A stretch of DNA of 33,819 nt, taken from NCBI GenBank assembly GCA_001803875.1, contig MHEO01000039.1, positions 1 to 33,819 on the forward strand, read 5' to 3'. How positions within the stretch are numbered: the stretch's first letter is position 1; the number at the start of each line of letters is the position of its first letter. The stretch comes from Nitrospirae bacterium RIFCSPHIGHO2_01_FULL_66_17 (GTDB lineage Bacteria; Nitrospirota; Nitrospiria; 2-01-FULL-66-17). Below the pieces are notes generated by a model. It saw nothing but the letters and a program-made list of their open reading frames with translations, was not told the origin of the DNA and made no database searches. Position numbers and translations under genes: made by a program. Below, in pieces: positions 22,949 through 31,097 of this stretch.

Positions 22949-25294
22949 TTAGCTACAGCGCGAGTACCCACACACGCCGCACTTTTCGCACCCTTCCTCG
23001 AATTTCAGCTCGCACCCGCAGTCCGGACACGGGAATGTCACCTTGCCGGTCCGATGATCCAGCAGCATGGCGAATGGCTTCGCCTGGGGATCCACCGCCG
23101 GGGCCTTGGAAGCAAGGTTTTCGGCGAGGCTTTTGGCGATCGCGTCGGAGCAGGACAGGACGCGGTCGGGGCCGAGGCCGTAGGGCTTATCGCAACGGAT
23201 CCCGATAAGCTGCTTGACGATCGCCTGGGGATCGGCGCCGGCGCGGAGCGCGAGCGAAATTAAGCGGCCGATCGCCTCGTTGAAGGAGCCCTCGCACCCC
23301 CCGGATTTGCCCATCATGTTGAAGACCTCGAACGCGCGGCCGGCCTCGTCTTGGTTGACCGTGACGTAGAGATCGCCGCACGAGGTCTTGGTCCGGCTCG
23401 TGCTGCCCGTGGTCGTTCGCGGCCGCGGCTTCGGCATGATCAGTTGCGTCGTCGGCGCGGGGGGTGGTGCCGAGACCGGCTCCGGCTGAACCGGGGCCGC
23501 CTGCGCCACCTTCGACGACTGGCCGACGTTTAAGACCTGTTCTTCCCGGCTGGCGTCGCGGTACACCGTGATGCCCTTGCACCCCAGGTTGTACGCCATC
23601 AGGTAGGCCTTCTTCACGTCCTCGACCGTCGCGTTGGCCGGCATGTTGATCGTCTTCGACACCGCGCTGTCGGTATGCGCCTGAAAGGCCGCCTGCATCT
23701 TGACGTGCCACTCCGGCGCGATGTCGTGGGAGGTCGCGAACACCCGCTGCCAGTGCGCGGGAACGCAGGCCAGTCCGCGCGCGGAGCCGTGGTTGTCCAG
23801 GATCTGCTGGATGAGATCCTCCCGCCAGAACCCTTCGCGCTTGGCCACCTGGATAAAGTCGTCCAGGACGTAGGGGAGGTGCTCGCCGTCCATCACGTTC
23901 TTGTACCAGATGAGCGAGAACTCGGGTTCACAGCCGCCCGAGGTGTCGGCGATCATCGAGATCGTGCCGGTCGGCGCGACCGTGGTCACGTAGGAATTGC
24001 GCAGCCGGTGGCCTTGTTGCTGGTGCAGCGAACCTTCCCAGTACGCGTAGGGTCCGCGCGCGTCGGCCAGTCGCTTGGACTCGTCGTAGCCGACATCGCG
24101 GAAGAACTTCATCACCCGGCGCCCCATCTCGACGCCCTCCTCCGAGTCATACGGGATACCCAGCTTGAACAGCAGCCGCGCGAAGCCCATGATGCCGAGG
24201 CCGATTTTCCGGTTGGCCTTGGTCACTGCCTCGATCTGGGGAATCGGGTAATTGTTCATGTCGATGACGTCGTCGAGAAAGCGGACGCCGGTCCGGACAC
24301 TCGACTCCAACCTCGCCCAATCGACCTCATACCGCCCGTCGCGCTCGATGACGTGGCGCTCGACGTTGATGCTGCCGAGATTGCACGACTCGTACGGGAG
24401 CAACGGTTGCTCGCCGCACGGATTGGTCGCCTCCATCGCCGCGATGTGGGGGGTCGGGTTCGCGCGGTTGGTCACGTCGATGAAAAAGAGACCGGGTTCG
24501 CCGTTGCGCCACGCCGCCTGGGCGATCGTGTCGAACACCTCGCGGGCGGGCAGGCGCCGGACGACCTCGCCCCGGCGCGGGCTGACCAGATCGTACTCCT
24601 CGCCCCGCTCCACCGCCTCCATGAATCGATCGGTGATCGCGACGCTGATGTTGAAATTCGTGATCTCCTTCGTGTCGGTCTTGCAGGTGATGAATTCCAG
24701 GACGTCGGGGTGATCCACCCGCAGGATGCCCATGTTCGCGCCCCGCCGCGTTCCGCCCTGCTTGACCGCCTCGGTCGCGTGGTTGAACACCTTCATGAAC
24801 GAGACCGGCCCCGACGCGACGCCGCCGGTGGTCCGCACGACGTCGTCCTTCGGCCGAAGCCGGGAAAACGAGAACCCCGTGCCGCCGCCGGTCTTGTGGA
24901 TGATCGCGGCCTGCTTGACCGTCTCGAAGATCTCTTCCATCGAATCGCCGACGGGCAGCACGAAGCACGCGGACAACTGCTGCAACTCGCGTCCCGCGTT
25001 CATCAAGGTGGGGGAGTTGGGCAGAAAGTCCGTCTCGGCCATGAACGCATAAAACGCCTCGGCGGCCCGCTCCACGTCCGCCTCGGTGCCGTAAAGCCGC
25101 TCGGCTTGGGCAATGTTGCGCGCCACGCGCTCGAACAGTTCCTGCGGGGTTTCGGTCACCTGGCCGCGCTCGTCCTTGGCCAGATACCGTTTCTTGAGAA
25201 CCCGCAGGGCGTTAGGTGAGAGCCGCGGGGCCTGGCGTGCGGAACCATTCCGGATCGGCTCACCCGTCACCGCCGTCTGGGCGCCTTCGTTCAT
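22949..25294 (-). CDS. nrdJ: Adenosylcobalamin-dependent (class II) ribonucleotide reductase
   Basis: This enzyme makes deoxyribonucleotides using a cobalamin-generated thiyl radical, so it works with or without oxygen. The 781-aa product from ATG 25294 (AGGAGG eight bases upstream) has the catalytic finger loop NPCGEQ with Asn291, Cys293 and Glu295, and the redox pair Cys110 (LSACFVLP) and Cys304 (YESCNLGS). Other blocks are FLPNSPTLMNAG, KTGGGTGFSFSRLRP, VKQGGTRRGANMG and VAPTGTISMIADTSGGCEP. A Pro/Thr linker (about 620-665) leads to a C-terminal domain rich in Cys ending CPDCGCELKFEEGCEKCGVCGYSRCS-like zinc/thiol-relay sequence. Long vitamin B12-dependent NrdJ proteins commonly have this architecture. 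No class I or III reductase is in the window. Confidence 0.96.
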   Translation of the reverse strand: MNEGAQTAVTGEPIRNGSARQAPRLSPNALRVLKKRYLAKDERGQVTETPQELFERVARNIAQAERLYGTEADVERAAEAFYAFMAETDFLPNSPTLMNAGRELQQLSACFVLPVGDSMEEIFETVKQAAIIHKTGGGTGFSFSRLRPKDDVVRTTGGVASGPVSFMKVFNHATEAVKQGGTRRGANMGILRVDHPDVLEFITCKTDTKEITNFNISVAITDRFMEAVERGEEYDLVSPRRGEVVRRLPAREVFDTIAQAAWRNGEPGLFFIDVTNRANPTPHIAAMEATNPCGEQPLLPYESCNLGSINVERHVIERDGRYEVDWARLESSVRTGVRFLDDVIDMNNYPIPQIEAVTKANRKIGLGIMGFARLLFKLGIPYDSEEGVEMGRRVMKFFRDVGYDESKRLADARGPYAYWEGSLHQQQGHRLRNSYVTTVAPTGTISMIADTSGGCEPEFSLIWYKNVMDGEHLPYVLDDFIQVAKREGFWREDLIQQILDNHGSARGLACVPAHWQRVFATSHDIAPEWHVKMQAAFQAHTDSAVSKTINMPANATVEDVKKAYLMAYNLGCKGITVYRDASREEQVLNVGQSSKVAQAAPVQPEPVSAPPPAPTTQLIMPKPRPRTTTGSTSRTKTSCGDLYVTVNQDEAGRAFEVFNMMGKSGGCEGSFNEAIGRLISLALRAGADPQAIVKQLIGIRCDKPYGLGPDRVLSCSDAIAKSLAENLASKAPAVDPQAKPFAMLLDHRTGKVTFPCPDCGCELKFEEGCEKCGVCGYSRCS

Positions 25295-25437
25295 ACGAAA
25301 CCCTCCTTGGTGTGGACTTGCTTTATGATTGAAGCGATAAGGTCGGATGACGCATCGATCACGTTCGGGAAAATTTTTCACACCGTGTGAGGTGCTGGAT
25401 TATCTCTCCTCGAGAATCGAGATATCGAGAGCGCCGC

Positions 25438-25467
25438 ATCCTACGCTCGTCACAATGTCCCTGTCAA
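25438..25467 (-). promoter_or_regulatory. Promoter of nrdJ
   Basis: A perfect TTGACA (25467-25462) and TAGGAT (25443-25438, 4/6) are 18 nt apart on the minus strand. The predicted start near 25431 gives a leader of about 137 nt. That leader holds an isolated 13-bp palindrome, TCACACCGTGTGA (25378-25390), of unknown role. Confidence 0.6.
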
Positions 25468-25474
25468 GGGAAAA

Positions 25475-25522
25475 GCACAAGATACGGGGCCATGCAAGTC
25501 ATAAACCAACTAGATGTTGTGG
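25475..25522 (-). promoter_or_regulatory. Candidate tandem NrdR boxes upstream of nrdJ
   Basis: Two 16-bp sites resemble the NrdR consensus acaCwAtATaTwGtgt: CCACAACATCTAGTTG (25522-25507) and a weaker GCACAAGATACGGGGC at 25475-25490, written in plus orientation. Their centres are 32 bp apart, about three helical turns, which is the spacing usual for NrdR pairs. They lie just upstream of the nrdJ -35 box. NrdR represses reductase genes when dATP is plentiful. The first site is convincing, the second is not. The remaining 25295-25585 gap shows no ORF. Confidence 0.42.
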
Positions 25523-25585
25523 ATATACCTGTGAGTCGGAGGGGATCACATGTGGATCGGCTGTGGACAGCGCGGTTTCAGCGGC

Positions 25586-27382
25586 TCAGGGAAGCGGCGC
25601 CTCCAGAGTCACGAGCAGGCCGTATGAACCCATCGTGCCGGCTCCGGCTGACGGGCCCTTGAGGGACGCGGTGACCCTGGCGTAATAGGGGCCGGGCTGG
25701 GCGTCGAACACGACCGTGGAGGCCAATCGCTCCCCGTTGTTCACTCCCATATCGCGATAGAACGCAGGCAAGGGGACGGCCCGGTTGCACACCCCGAGCT
25801 GGACCGTTTTAGGAATCGCCGCGTCATCGTTCTCCACCTTCACGGTACTCACCACCACGACTGCCCCGGTCGCATTCACTATTTGCAGAAACGTGTCGGC
25901 CCCGTTGCTCAGGTTGAACGTCTCGACCTTCACGGATCGAGGCACATCAACGGTGAACTTCACGTAATCCACATCCCCAGCCGGGTAGAGCGTGTGGCAA
26001 GTCGGAGCCAGGCCGGCGTCCGGAGCGCTCACCATCACATCGTCGGGGCGGCTCTCGTACGCATCCGGCACGAACTCGATTTTCCGCAGCGTCGCCGTGG
26101 TCGCGAAATTCGAAAAGCTCGTCGGACCGAAGAGGTCCTTGAAATAGCCCGCGAAACTTTCCAGCGTGCCCGTCGGCGGTGGCACCGTTCTGAATCGGCT
26201 CATGATCTGCCACACGCGCTGGAGACCTTCCGCGGAGACGTCCCCGCCCTCTCCGTAGCCGTCGAGCAAATCCCAGAGCACTGCCGCCACCGCGATCTCG
26301 CTGGTCGTGTAGGTACCGTAGTCCTCGAGCGGGGTCCCGATGCCGGTGAGCACGGCGGAGTAGGGCTTCTCGATATCGAACGCGTAGCTGAGGCCGCGAT
26401 TCGGACTCCCCGGATCGCCCGCGTAGGTGTTCACCATCACCGGGCTCTCGCGGATCGCAGCCGACAAGAATGTCGCCCACCCCTCGGACCACGCGAGTCG
26501 GATGTCCTGGCTGTTGTCGTTCAGATAGTGCGCGCCGCCGATTTCGGCGGGCTTTGAAAAGCTGTAGGCCATGAAGTGCCCGAACTCGTGGAGGATCACG
26601 TCGTCGTCGTACTCGTCATGATCCCCGTTGTCCGGACCTCCGCCGTCCCCCCCCGAGAGCACGATGAATGCGTCGCCAGTCTGCTCATCGCCGCCAAAAT
26701 ACGTCCCGAAGGTCCCATCCCCGAAGAATGTCCCCGGCCGCCACACGCCATACAATTGTTCGGCGGGCGCCTGCCCGGTCAATGCGACGGCTTTCTCGGC
26801 CCCGGTGGTCAGCACGTCCATGATGTTGAAGGCGCCGGAAAACGGATACGCCACCCCGCCGGAAAGCTGCACCATGAGCGGCAGCGGAAAATCCCGCTTA
26901 TTAACTCCCGGCTTGGACGCGTCGAACGGGTCGCCCGGCCGGCTGTAGAGCTCGACGTTGTCGCTGGTCACGACGATCTTGAACTTCTGGGGATCGGTCC
27001 TCGAGGCGACCCGTGGATAGACGGTGGAAAAGCTCGTCAGCGTGGGGATGTCGGTGCAGTAGGACCCGTTCTTGTCGGTAAACGTGGTCGCGACCACGCT
27101 GCCGTCGACCTCGCGGACGATCTCGACCGCACCGTAGCGAACCGGCTTGATGATCCGTTCGCCGGTCAACCCCTGCGGGCTGTATAAGCGCTTGACGAAG
27201 GTGACCTTCCCGCCGACCACCACGCCCTGCCCCCGGCAGATGAGGTCGCCGATCGGCGTGCCGCCGCCTCCGGAGCCGCACCCCATGAGGCCCGCGAGGC
27301 CGGCGATCGCCGCCGCGCGCGCCAGCCGACGCCGGCGACACGGCAGGTCACGGCTCGTCGCGATATTCGATAACCGATTCAC
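25586..27382 (-). CDS. Secreted HEXXH metalloprotease lipoprotein
   Basis: GTG 27382 is chosen as start because it gives a lipoprotein signal: basic RRRR (16-19), a short hydrophobic core and lipobox LMGC with Cys35; it overlaps the upstream gene by 35 nt. The mature 598-aa protein begins with a Gly-rich stretch, then a Greek-key-like domain (VTDKNG-type turn and CTDIPTL). The zinc protease core has HEFGH (265-269) and a downstream WSEGWATF whose Glu300 fits the third ligand of gluzincin-type enzymes. C-terminal beta-sandwich regions (about 450-598, LYPAGDVDYVKFTVDVP and YYARVTASLKG) resemble pre-peptidase C-terminal domains. It follows the type II secretion operon, so it may be a substrate of that system. 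The protease family beyond HEXXH is not certain, and no terminator is seen after it. Confidence 0.8.
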   Translation of the reverse strand: MNRLSNIATSRDLPCRRRRLARAAAIAGLAGLMGCGSGGGGTPIGDLICRGQGVVVGGKVTFVKRLYSPQGLTGERIIKPVRYGAVEIVREVDGSVVATTFTDKNGSYCTDIPTLTSFSTVYPRVASRTDPQKFKIVVTSDNVELYSRPGDPFDASKPGVNKRDFPLPLMVQLSGGVAYPFSGAFNIMDVLTTGAEKAVALTGQAPAEQLYGVWRPGTFFGDGTFGTYFGGDEQTGDAFIVLSGGDGGGPDNGDHDEYDDDVILHEFGHFMAYSFSKPAEIGGAHYLNDNSQDIRLAWSEGWATFLSAAIRESPVMVNTYAGDPGSPNRGLSYAFDIEKPYSAVLTGIGTPLEDYGTYTTSEIAVAAVLWDLLDGYGEGGDVSAEGLQRVWQIMSRFRTVPPPTGTLESFAGYFKDLFGPTSFSNFATTATLRKIEFVPDAYESRPDDVMVSAPDAGLAPTCHTLYPAGDVDYVKFTVDVPRSVKVETFNLSNGADTFLQIVNATGAVVVVSTVKVENDDAAIPKTVQLGVCNRAVPLPAFYRDMGVNNGERLASTVVFDAQPGPYYARVTASLKGPSAGAGTMGSYGLLVTLEAPLP

Positions 27383-27851
27383 CCGTCTTGGTTTTCTTGG
27401 GGGGGGGAAGGTTGAGTTTGTGCTTGGACGGGTCACCCAGCGGGAGCATGAGCGACCGGGCGTCGCCGAGCGTGGTCCCGTCGGCGAATTTCAGCATCGC
27501 GGCGCCCTGGATGACCGCCGGCGCGGCCTTCCGCGGCCGGATCGTCACCATCAATGTTCGAACATCGCCCGCCCGCGCCGCCCCCTCCCAGGTCGTCGTC
27601 CCCGACACGAGATCCACGCCGTCCGGGAGAGTGATCGACAGCGACAGGCTCGGCGCGTCCACCAGGGGCCTCGCGCGGAGGGTCACGGTCACGTCCGCGT
27701 CCACCGCGACCGGCCCGCCGAAATCGAGCGACACGTCGAGTGGGGCGGCCGGCATCGTCGCCAAGCCGGGTCGGGGACACGAGAGAAACACAAGAACCAG
27801 CGCCGCCATCAAGGGCGCGCGGCTCCGCCCAAAGACCACGTTCATATTCAT
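27348..27851 (-). CDS. Exported hypothetical protein (167 aa), beta-sandwich-like
   Basis: ATG 27851 has GGAGG seven bases upstream. A Sec signal peptide is clear (hydrophobic stretch about 14-30, likely cleavage after GLA near residue 31). The mature part is made of alternating hydrophobic strands (LDVSLDFGGPVAVDADVTVTLRA-like, LSLSITLPDGVDLVSG, VRTLMVTIRP, GAAMLKFADGT) typical of an Ig-like or cohesin-like beta sandwich, and a basic Pro/Lys tail ends SVIEYRDEP. I cannot name a family. It overlaps the metalloprotease gene by 35 nt, so the two are coexpressed and may act together outside the inner membrane. It begins 50 nt after palindromic repeat copy 2. Confidence 0.75.
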   Translation of the reverse strand: MNMNVVFGRSRAPLMAALVLVFLSCPRPGLATMPAAPLDVSLDFGGPVAVDADVTVTLRARPLVDAPSLSLSITLPDGVDLVSGTTTWEGAARAGDVRTLMVTIRPRKAAPAVIQGAAMLKFADGTTLGDARSLMLPLGDPSKHKLNLPPPKKTKTGESVIEYRDEP

Positions 27852-27901
27852 CTAGACTCCTCCGTGTGGGGGTTTATTCTGAACCGAACCGGGGGGAACG
27901 G

Positions 27902-28060
27902 CTAGGAACCGGTCTGAACATTCGGCAGTTGGAGCCTGTTCAGGAATGCGCCAGATGCAAGGCGCCGGCGAGCACCCGGACCGGAGCGTACTGTTCCGTA
28001 CGTGAGGACCGGATGCGCAGCCGGCAACGCAGCAGATGGCCATTCATGGACAGGCTTCTA
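27902..28060 (+). repeat. MITE-like palindromic repeat, copy 2 (159 bp)
   Basis: In the opposite orientation to copy 1 (21470-21627) but aligning along the whole length. It starts CTAGGAACC and ends with a slightly decayed terminus, GGACAGGCTTCTA. The loop of the central hairpin differs between copies (TGTTCC here, GCGGTGG in copy 1) while the CGTAC/GTACG stem is kept, which points to selection or recent origin on the folded form. The CTA at 28058-28060 gives the TAG stop of gspK. It separates gspK from the exported-protein gene. Confidence 0.85.
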
Positions 28061-29035
28061 ATCGGCCAGCCGCCAGTAGCGTAAGGTGGGCTCCCCGCGG
28101 GAGCGGTCCACGACCGCCAGAACGCCCTTTTTCACGCCGTTGGCCTCGCCTTCCGCGTAGACCGAGAACCACGAGCTGGCCACGGTAATTCGCGGCAGCA
28201 GTTGGCTGACCACGGCCGAGGTCATGCCGGGGACCTTGATCAGATCGCCCTTGGCGGCGAACGGCCGGGCATCGACGATCGTCTCCACCTGCTTGTCGTC
28301 GAGCGGGAACGCGACAGCGCCATCCTGGCCAGGCACCGGCAGTGTCTGCAGCACCACCGGGTCGGCGGTGTTGACGTTGATACTCTCGTCGGATGTGTAG
28401 ACCGTCAAGTACGGGCTGATCGTGCGGTACACCTCGTCGGAGATGCCTTTGACGAGGTGCAACTCGGCCAGGGTGTCCATCCGGCCGTTGCGGCAGCGGT
28501 ACGGCCGATCCAGGCGCTCGTAGTACGCCGACTCCGCGCCGGAGGGCTCCTCGATCTCGTCCCGATCCAGCCAATCCACGATCGCGTCGACCGGCGCGGG
28601 GTCGAGCCCCTTGAGCCGGAACAGGCGTTTGAGCTGCTCGATCTGAAGCGGAACCGAGGGTTTCGTCCCGCTCGGGGTCACCAGCATGTTGACGTTGATC
28701 TTCCCCCCCTCGTCCTGGATCCACGCCGCGACCGTCCCGTCCCCCAGGGGGTAGGGCGGGAGCGGCGTCGCCCAGAGTTCGGTCAAGTCGTCGCGGCCGC
28801 CGTGCCGGACCAGATCGTCCTTCAGGAGCGCCTGCGCGGCGGCGATGCCCGACGTCGCGAGGTGAAACGCCTTCATCCCGTCCCGGAAGTTGCCCGCGGC
28901 CTTCACCATCGTCCGGGTGGATCGGTCGAATTCGAGCACCGCCGTGACGAGCAGCACGAGGACGAGCAACGTGAGCACGAGGGCCATCCCGCGTTCGCCC
29001 GGCCGAGCGGCCCGCCGGTCAGGACGGCTTGTCAT
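28058..29035 (-). CDS. gspK: Type II secretion minor pseudopilin GspK
   Basis: GspK caps the pseudopilus tip with GspI and GspJ. The 325-aa protein has the prepilin-type N-terminus ERG|MALVLTLLVLVLLVTAV with cleavage expected after Gly16. GspK lacks the usual Glu at +5, as here. A large periplasmic region (about 40-325) contains the GspK marks GGKINVN, IVDWLDRD, FRLKGL and INVNTADP with a helix-hairpin-helix-like segment, and ends LRYWRLAD. ATG 29035 overlaps gspM by 17 nt without a strong ribosome site. The stop TAG lies in the end of palindromic repeat copy 2. In most systems gspK follows gspJ; here it is last, after gspM. Confidence 0.93.
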   Translation of the reverse strand: MTSRPDRRAARPGERGMALVLTLLVLVLLVTAVLEFDRSTRTMVKAAGNFRDGMKAFHLATSGIAAAQALLKDDLVRHGGRDDLTELWATPLPPYPLGDGTVAAWIQDEGGKINVNMLVTPSGTKPSVPLQIEQLKRLFRLKGLDPAPVDAIVDWLDRDEIEEPSGAESAYYERLDRPYRCRNGRMDTLAELHLVKGISDEVYRTISPYLTVYTSDESINVNTADPVVLQTLPVPGQDGAVAFPLDDKQVETIVDARPFAAKGDLIKVPGMTSAVVSQLLPRITVASSWFSVYAEGEANGVKKGVLAVVDRSRGEPTLRYWRLAD

Positions 29036-29567
29036 AGGTCGAGACCACGAACGACCCGTCGAGCAGTTTCGGATCGGCGTACCGCGTCTTGAGGCGGAGG
29101 GACTTGACCCGGAGCCGCTGGGGCGCGCGATCGAGCGCGGTCAGGTACGCGACGATCTGGGGCAGGGTGACGCTCTCCAACTTGACCTCCGCGCTCAGTT
29201 CGCGATACGGCGGGAGCGTCTGGCTCGGCTGGGGACGAATCGACGTCAGCCGGCCTCGCATCTGCTGAGTCACCGCGGCCTCTTCGAGAAACGAGAGCAG
29301 CGAGAACGCGCCCGGGCGGGCGACCCGGCGGTCCAGCGCCGAGACCCGCTCCGCCGCGTCCTTGTACTGGGCGGCGAGACGCACCACGCGGTCCAAATCC
29401 GCCTGGCGCTGGACGATCACTCGATCCAGCCGCGCGCTCCGAATCAGCAGGGGATCGACCACCAGGCCGTACCCCGCCAGGACCGCCACGGCGACCGCGC
29501 CCAGCCCCAGCACGACGCGCTCGCGCTCGTTCCGCTCGCGCCACCACGCGAGGAGGCGGTCCCGCAT
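29019..29567 (-). CDS. gspM: Type II secretion inner-membrane protein GspM
   Basis: GspM anchors GspL in the inner-membrane platform. The 182-aa protein has a short cytoplasmic N-terminus (RDRLLAWWRERNERER), one membrane helix (about 19-38), a coiled-coil-like segment (LDRVIVQRQADLDRVVRLAAQYKDA) and a C-terminal ferredoxin-like domain (about 90-180). This matches the usual GspM shape and length; sequence conservation is low in the family, so position between gspL and gspK carries much of the call. ATG 29567 overlaps the gspL stop as TGATG and has AAGG about six bases upstream. Confidence 0.88.
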   Translation of the reverse strand: MRDRLLAWWRERNERERVVLGLGAVAVAVLAGYGLVVDPLLIRSARLDRVIVQRQADLDRVVRLAAQYKDAAERVSALDRRVARPGAFSLLSFLEEAAVTQQMRGRLTSIRPQPSQTLPPYRELSAEVKLESVTLPQIVAYLTALDRAPQRLRVKSLRLKTRYADPKLLDGSFVVSTYDKPS

Positions 29568-31093
29568 CACACACCTTCTCTCAGCGTGATGGTCATCAGG
29601 AACCGGACCTTGGACTGGTCGGCGGTCGTCTTGGCGTCACTCACCACGATACGGCCGACAAAGGGCGCCTTCGAGAGCGCGCCCTCGATGCGGTTCACCC
29701 AGTCGAACGACGCGGTCTCCGCCTCGATCCGGACCTTGTCCTGATCGATGGTCAGATCGGACACCGCGATGCCGCTGTCCTTGGGGATCGCGTCGGTCAG
29801 CTTCAACAGGATGTCGAGCGCGCCAACCTCGCCGCCGAGAAACGCCCGCTGTTTGGCGAGCGTGTCGATCGCAGCCTGGAGCTGATCGGGTTCGCTCACG
29901 ATCGTCGTCACTCCGGGGAGCGCGTCCTGAAAGGCCGCGCGCACCCGGTCCTGCACCTCGCGGTACCGGCGCTCCTTCCCGGCGGCTCGCACCCCCAGGT
30001 CGGCGACGCCCGCCGCGAGCACGAGCGCCGCCATGACGCCCGCGATCATCGCGCGCTTGCGCACCCCCGCCCGCTCCCGACCGTACGCGAACTCCCCCCG
30101 GCGGAAGTCGATGCGGCCGCGGTCGCGGGCCAGCCCCGCGAGCGCCAGACCGGCCGCGAGGGCGACCGGCGCGAGCGGCCGCGGCGCACCGCCGATCGGC
30201 ACCGACGGCCACGCGACGAGCTCCAGCCCCAGCGCGTCGGCGAGGAACGCGCCGACCTCCGGAAGATCCGACCAGAGGCCGCTCAGCGCCATCGCCCCGA
30301 CGCGCCGGCCCGAGTCGACCGCGTCGGCGTGCAGGGTGCGCCGCAACTCGTCGACCGCGGTCCGGAGCGCGGGAACCAGGGCGTCCGCCGCGCGAGCGGC
30401 CGAGGCCCGGTCGGCGTCGTCTCTCGCGTGACGGTAGATGGTTGCCTCCCGGAGCGCCTCGGCTTCGATCCCCGACTCGGCCGCCGCGCGCCTCGCCGCC
30501 TCGCCGTCCCAAGGCACGCCCCGCATCGCCCGCAGGCGCCGGCCGTCGAGCAGCGCCACCGAGATCCACCGATCGTCCAGGTGGATCAGCGCCAGGTCGG
30601 GACGGAGCGGCAGCCAGACCTCGGCGGCATGCGCGAGGGCCTCGGCGTCCACGGTCACCACGCGGGGATCGAGCCCCGCGCGAGCCGCCTCCTCCAGCCG
30701 GGCCCGCAAAGTCGTTTTCGGAACGGCCGCCGCCAGGAGGCGCGAGCGCCCCTCCGCCTGAGACACGAGCGACGCCGCGACCACGACCTCGTCGAGCTCG
30801 AACGGCAACTGCCCCTCGAGCTCGGACGGGAGGACGGCGTCGAGCTTCTCCCGCTGGGTGAACGGCAGGGTGACCGCCCGCGCGGATACGGCGTGAACCG
30901 GCACGCCGAGCGCGACCGGTTGCGCCCCCGGCGCCGCTTCCCGCGCGAGCGCCCGCAGCGTCTCGACCGGGCCCTCGGCGCCCTCGGGCACCCGCCGCGT
31001 GACGGCGCGCTCGATCCGAACGCCCTTGAGCCCCCGATTCACCACCGCGAGCGTAAGCGCCCGCGCGCCGATATCGAATCCCGCCCCGCGCAT
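29567..31093 (-). CDS. gspL: Type II secretion protein GspL
   Basis: GspL connects the cytoplasmic ATPase GspE to the platform. The 508-aa product has a cytoplasmic actin-like (PilM-like) domain (about 1-330, starting FDIGARALTLAVVNRG, with LPSELEGQLPFELDEVV), one membrane helix (about 345-365) and a periplasmic PilN-like domain (about 370-505, with LLKLTDAIPKDSGIAVSDL and FLMTITLREG). This is the standard full-length GspL. ATG 31093 lies 4 nt after the gspN stop. A 30-nt sequence shared with gspH and gspJ runs through 30422-30451, in a different frame from theirs. Confidence 0.92.
   Translation of the reverse strand: MRGAGFDIGARALTLAVVNRGLKGVRIERAVTRRVPEGAEGPVETLRALAREAAPGAQPVALGVPVHAVSARAVTLPFTQREKLDAVLPSELEGQLPFELDEVVVAASLVSQAEGRSRLLAAAVPKTTLRARLEEAARAGLDPRVVTVDAEALAHAAEVWLPLRPDLALIHLDDRWISVALLDGRRLRAMRGVPWDGEAARRAAAESGIEAEALREATIYRHARDDADRASAARAADALVPALRTAVDELRRTLHADAVDSGRRVGAMALSGLWSDLPEVGAFLADALGLELVAWPSVPIGGAPRPLAPVALAAGLALAGLARDRGRIDFRRGEFAYGRERAGVRKRAMIAGVMAALVLAAGVADLGVRAAGKERRYREVQDRVRAAFQDALPGVTTIVSEPDQLQAAIDTLAKQRAFLGGEVGALDILLKLTDAIPKDSGIAVSDLTIDQDKVRIEAETASFDWVNRIEGALSKAPFVGRIVVSDAKTTADQSKVRFLMTITLREGV
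30422..30451 (-). repeat. 30-nt repeat, copy in gspL
   Basis: Differs from the gspJ copy at 2 of 30 positions and from the gspH copy at 3. The shared core is ATCTACCGTCACGC. Here it encodes EATIYRHAR, a different frame from the other two copies, so the match is at DNA level. Confidence 0.85.
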
Positions 31094-31097
31094 CCCG

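Noticed and set aside
25378..25390. 13-bp palindrome TCACACCGTGTGA before nrdJ as a regulator site
   Set aside because: One isolated short palindrome without a known regulator match; it could be chance.
25295..25437. Cobalamin riboswitch in the nrdJ leader
   Set aside because: The leader is only about 137 nt and I find no B12-box-like core; only a short palindrome is present.
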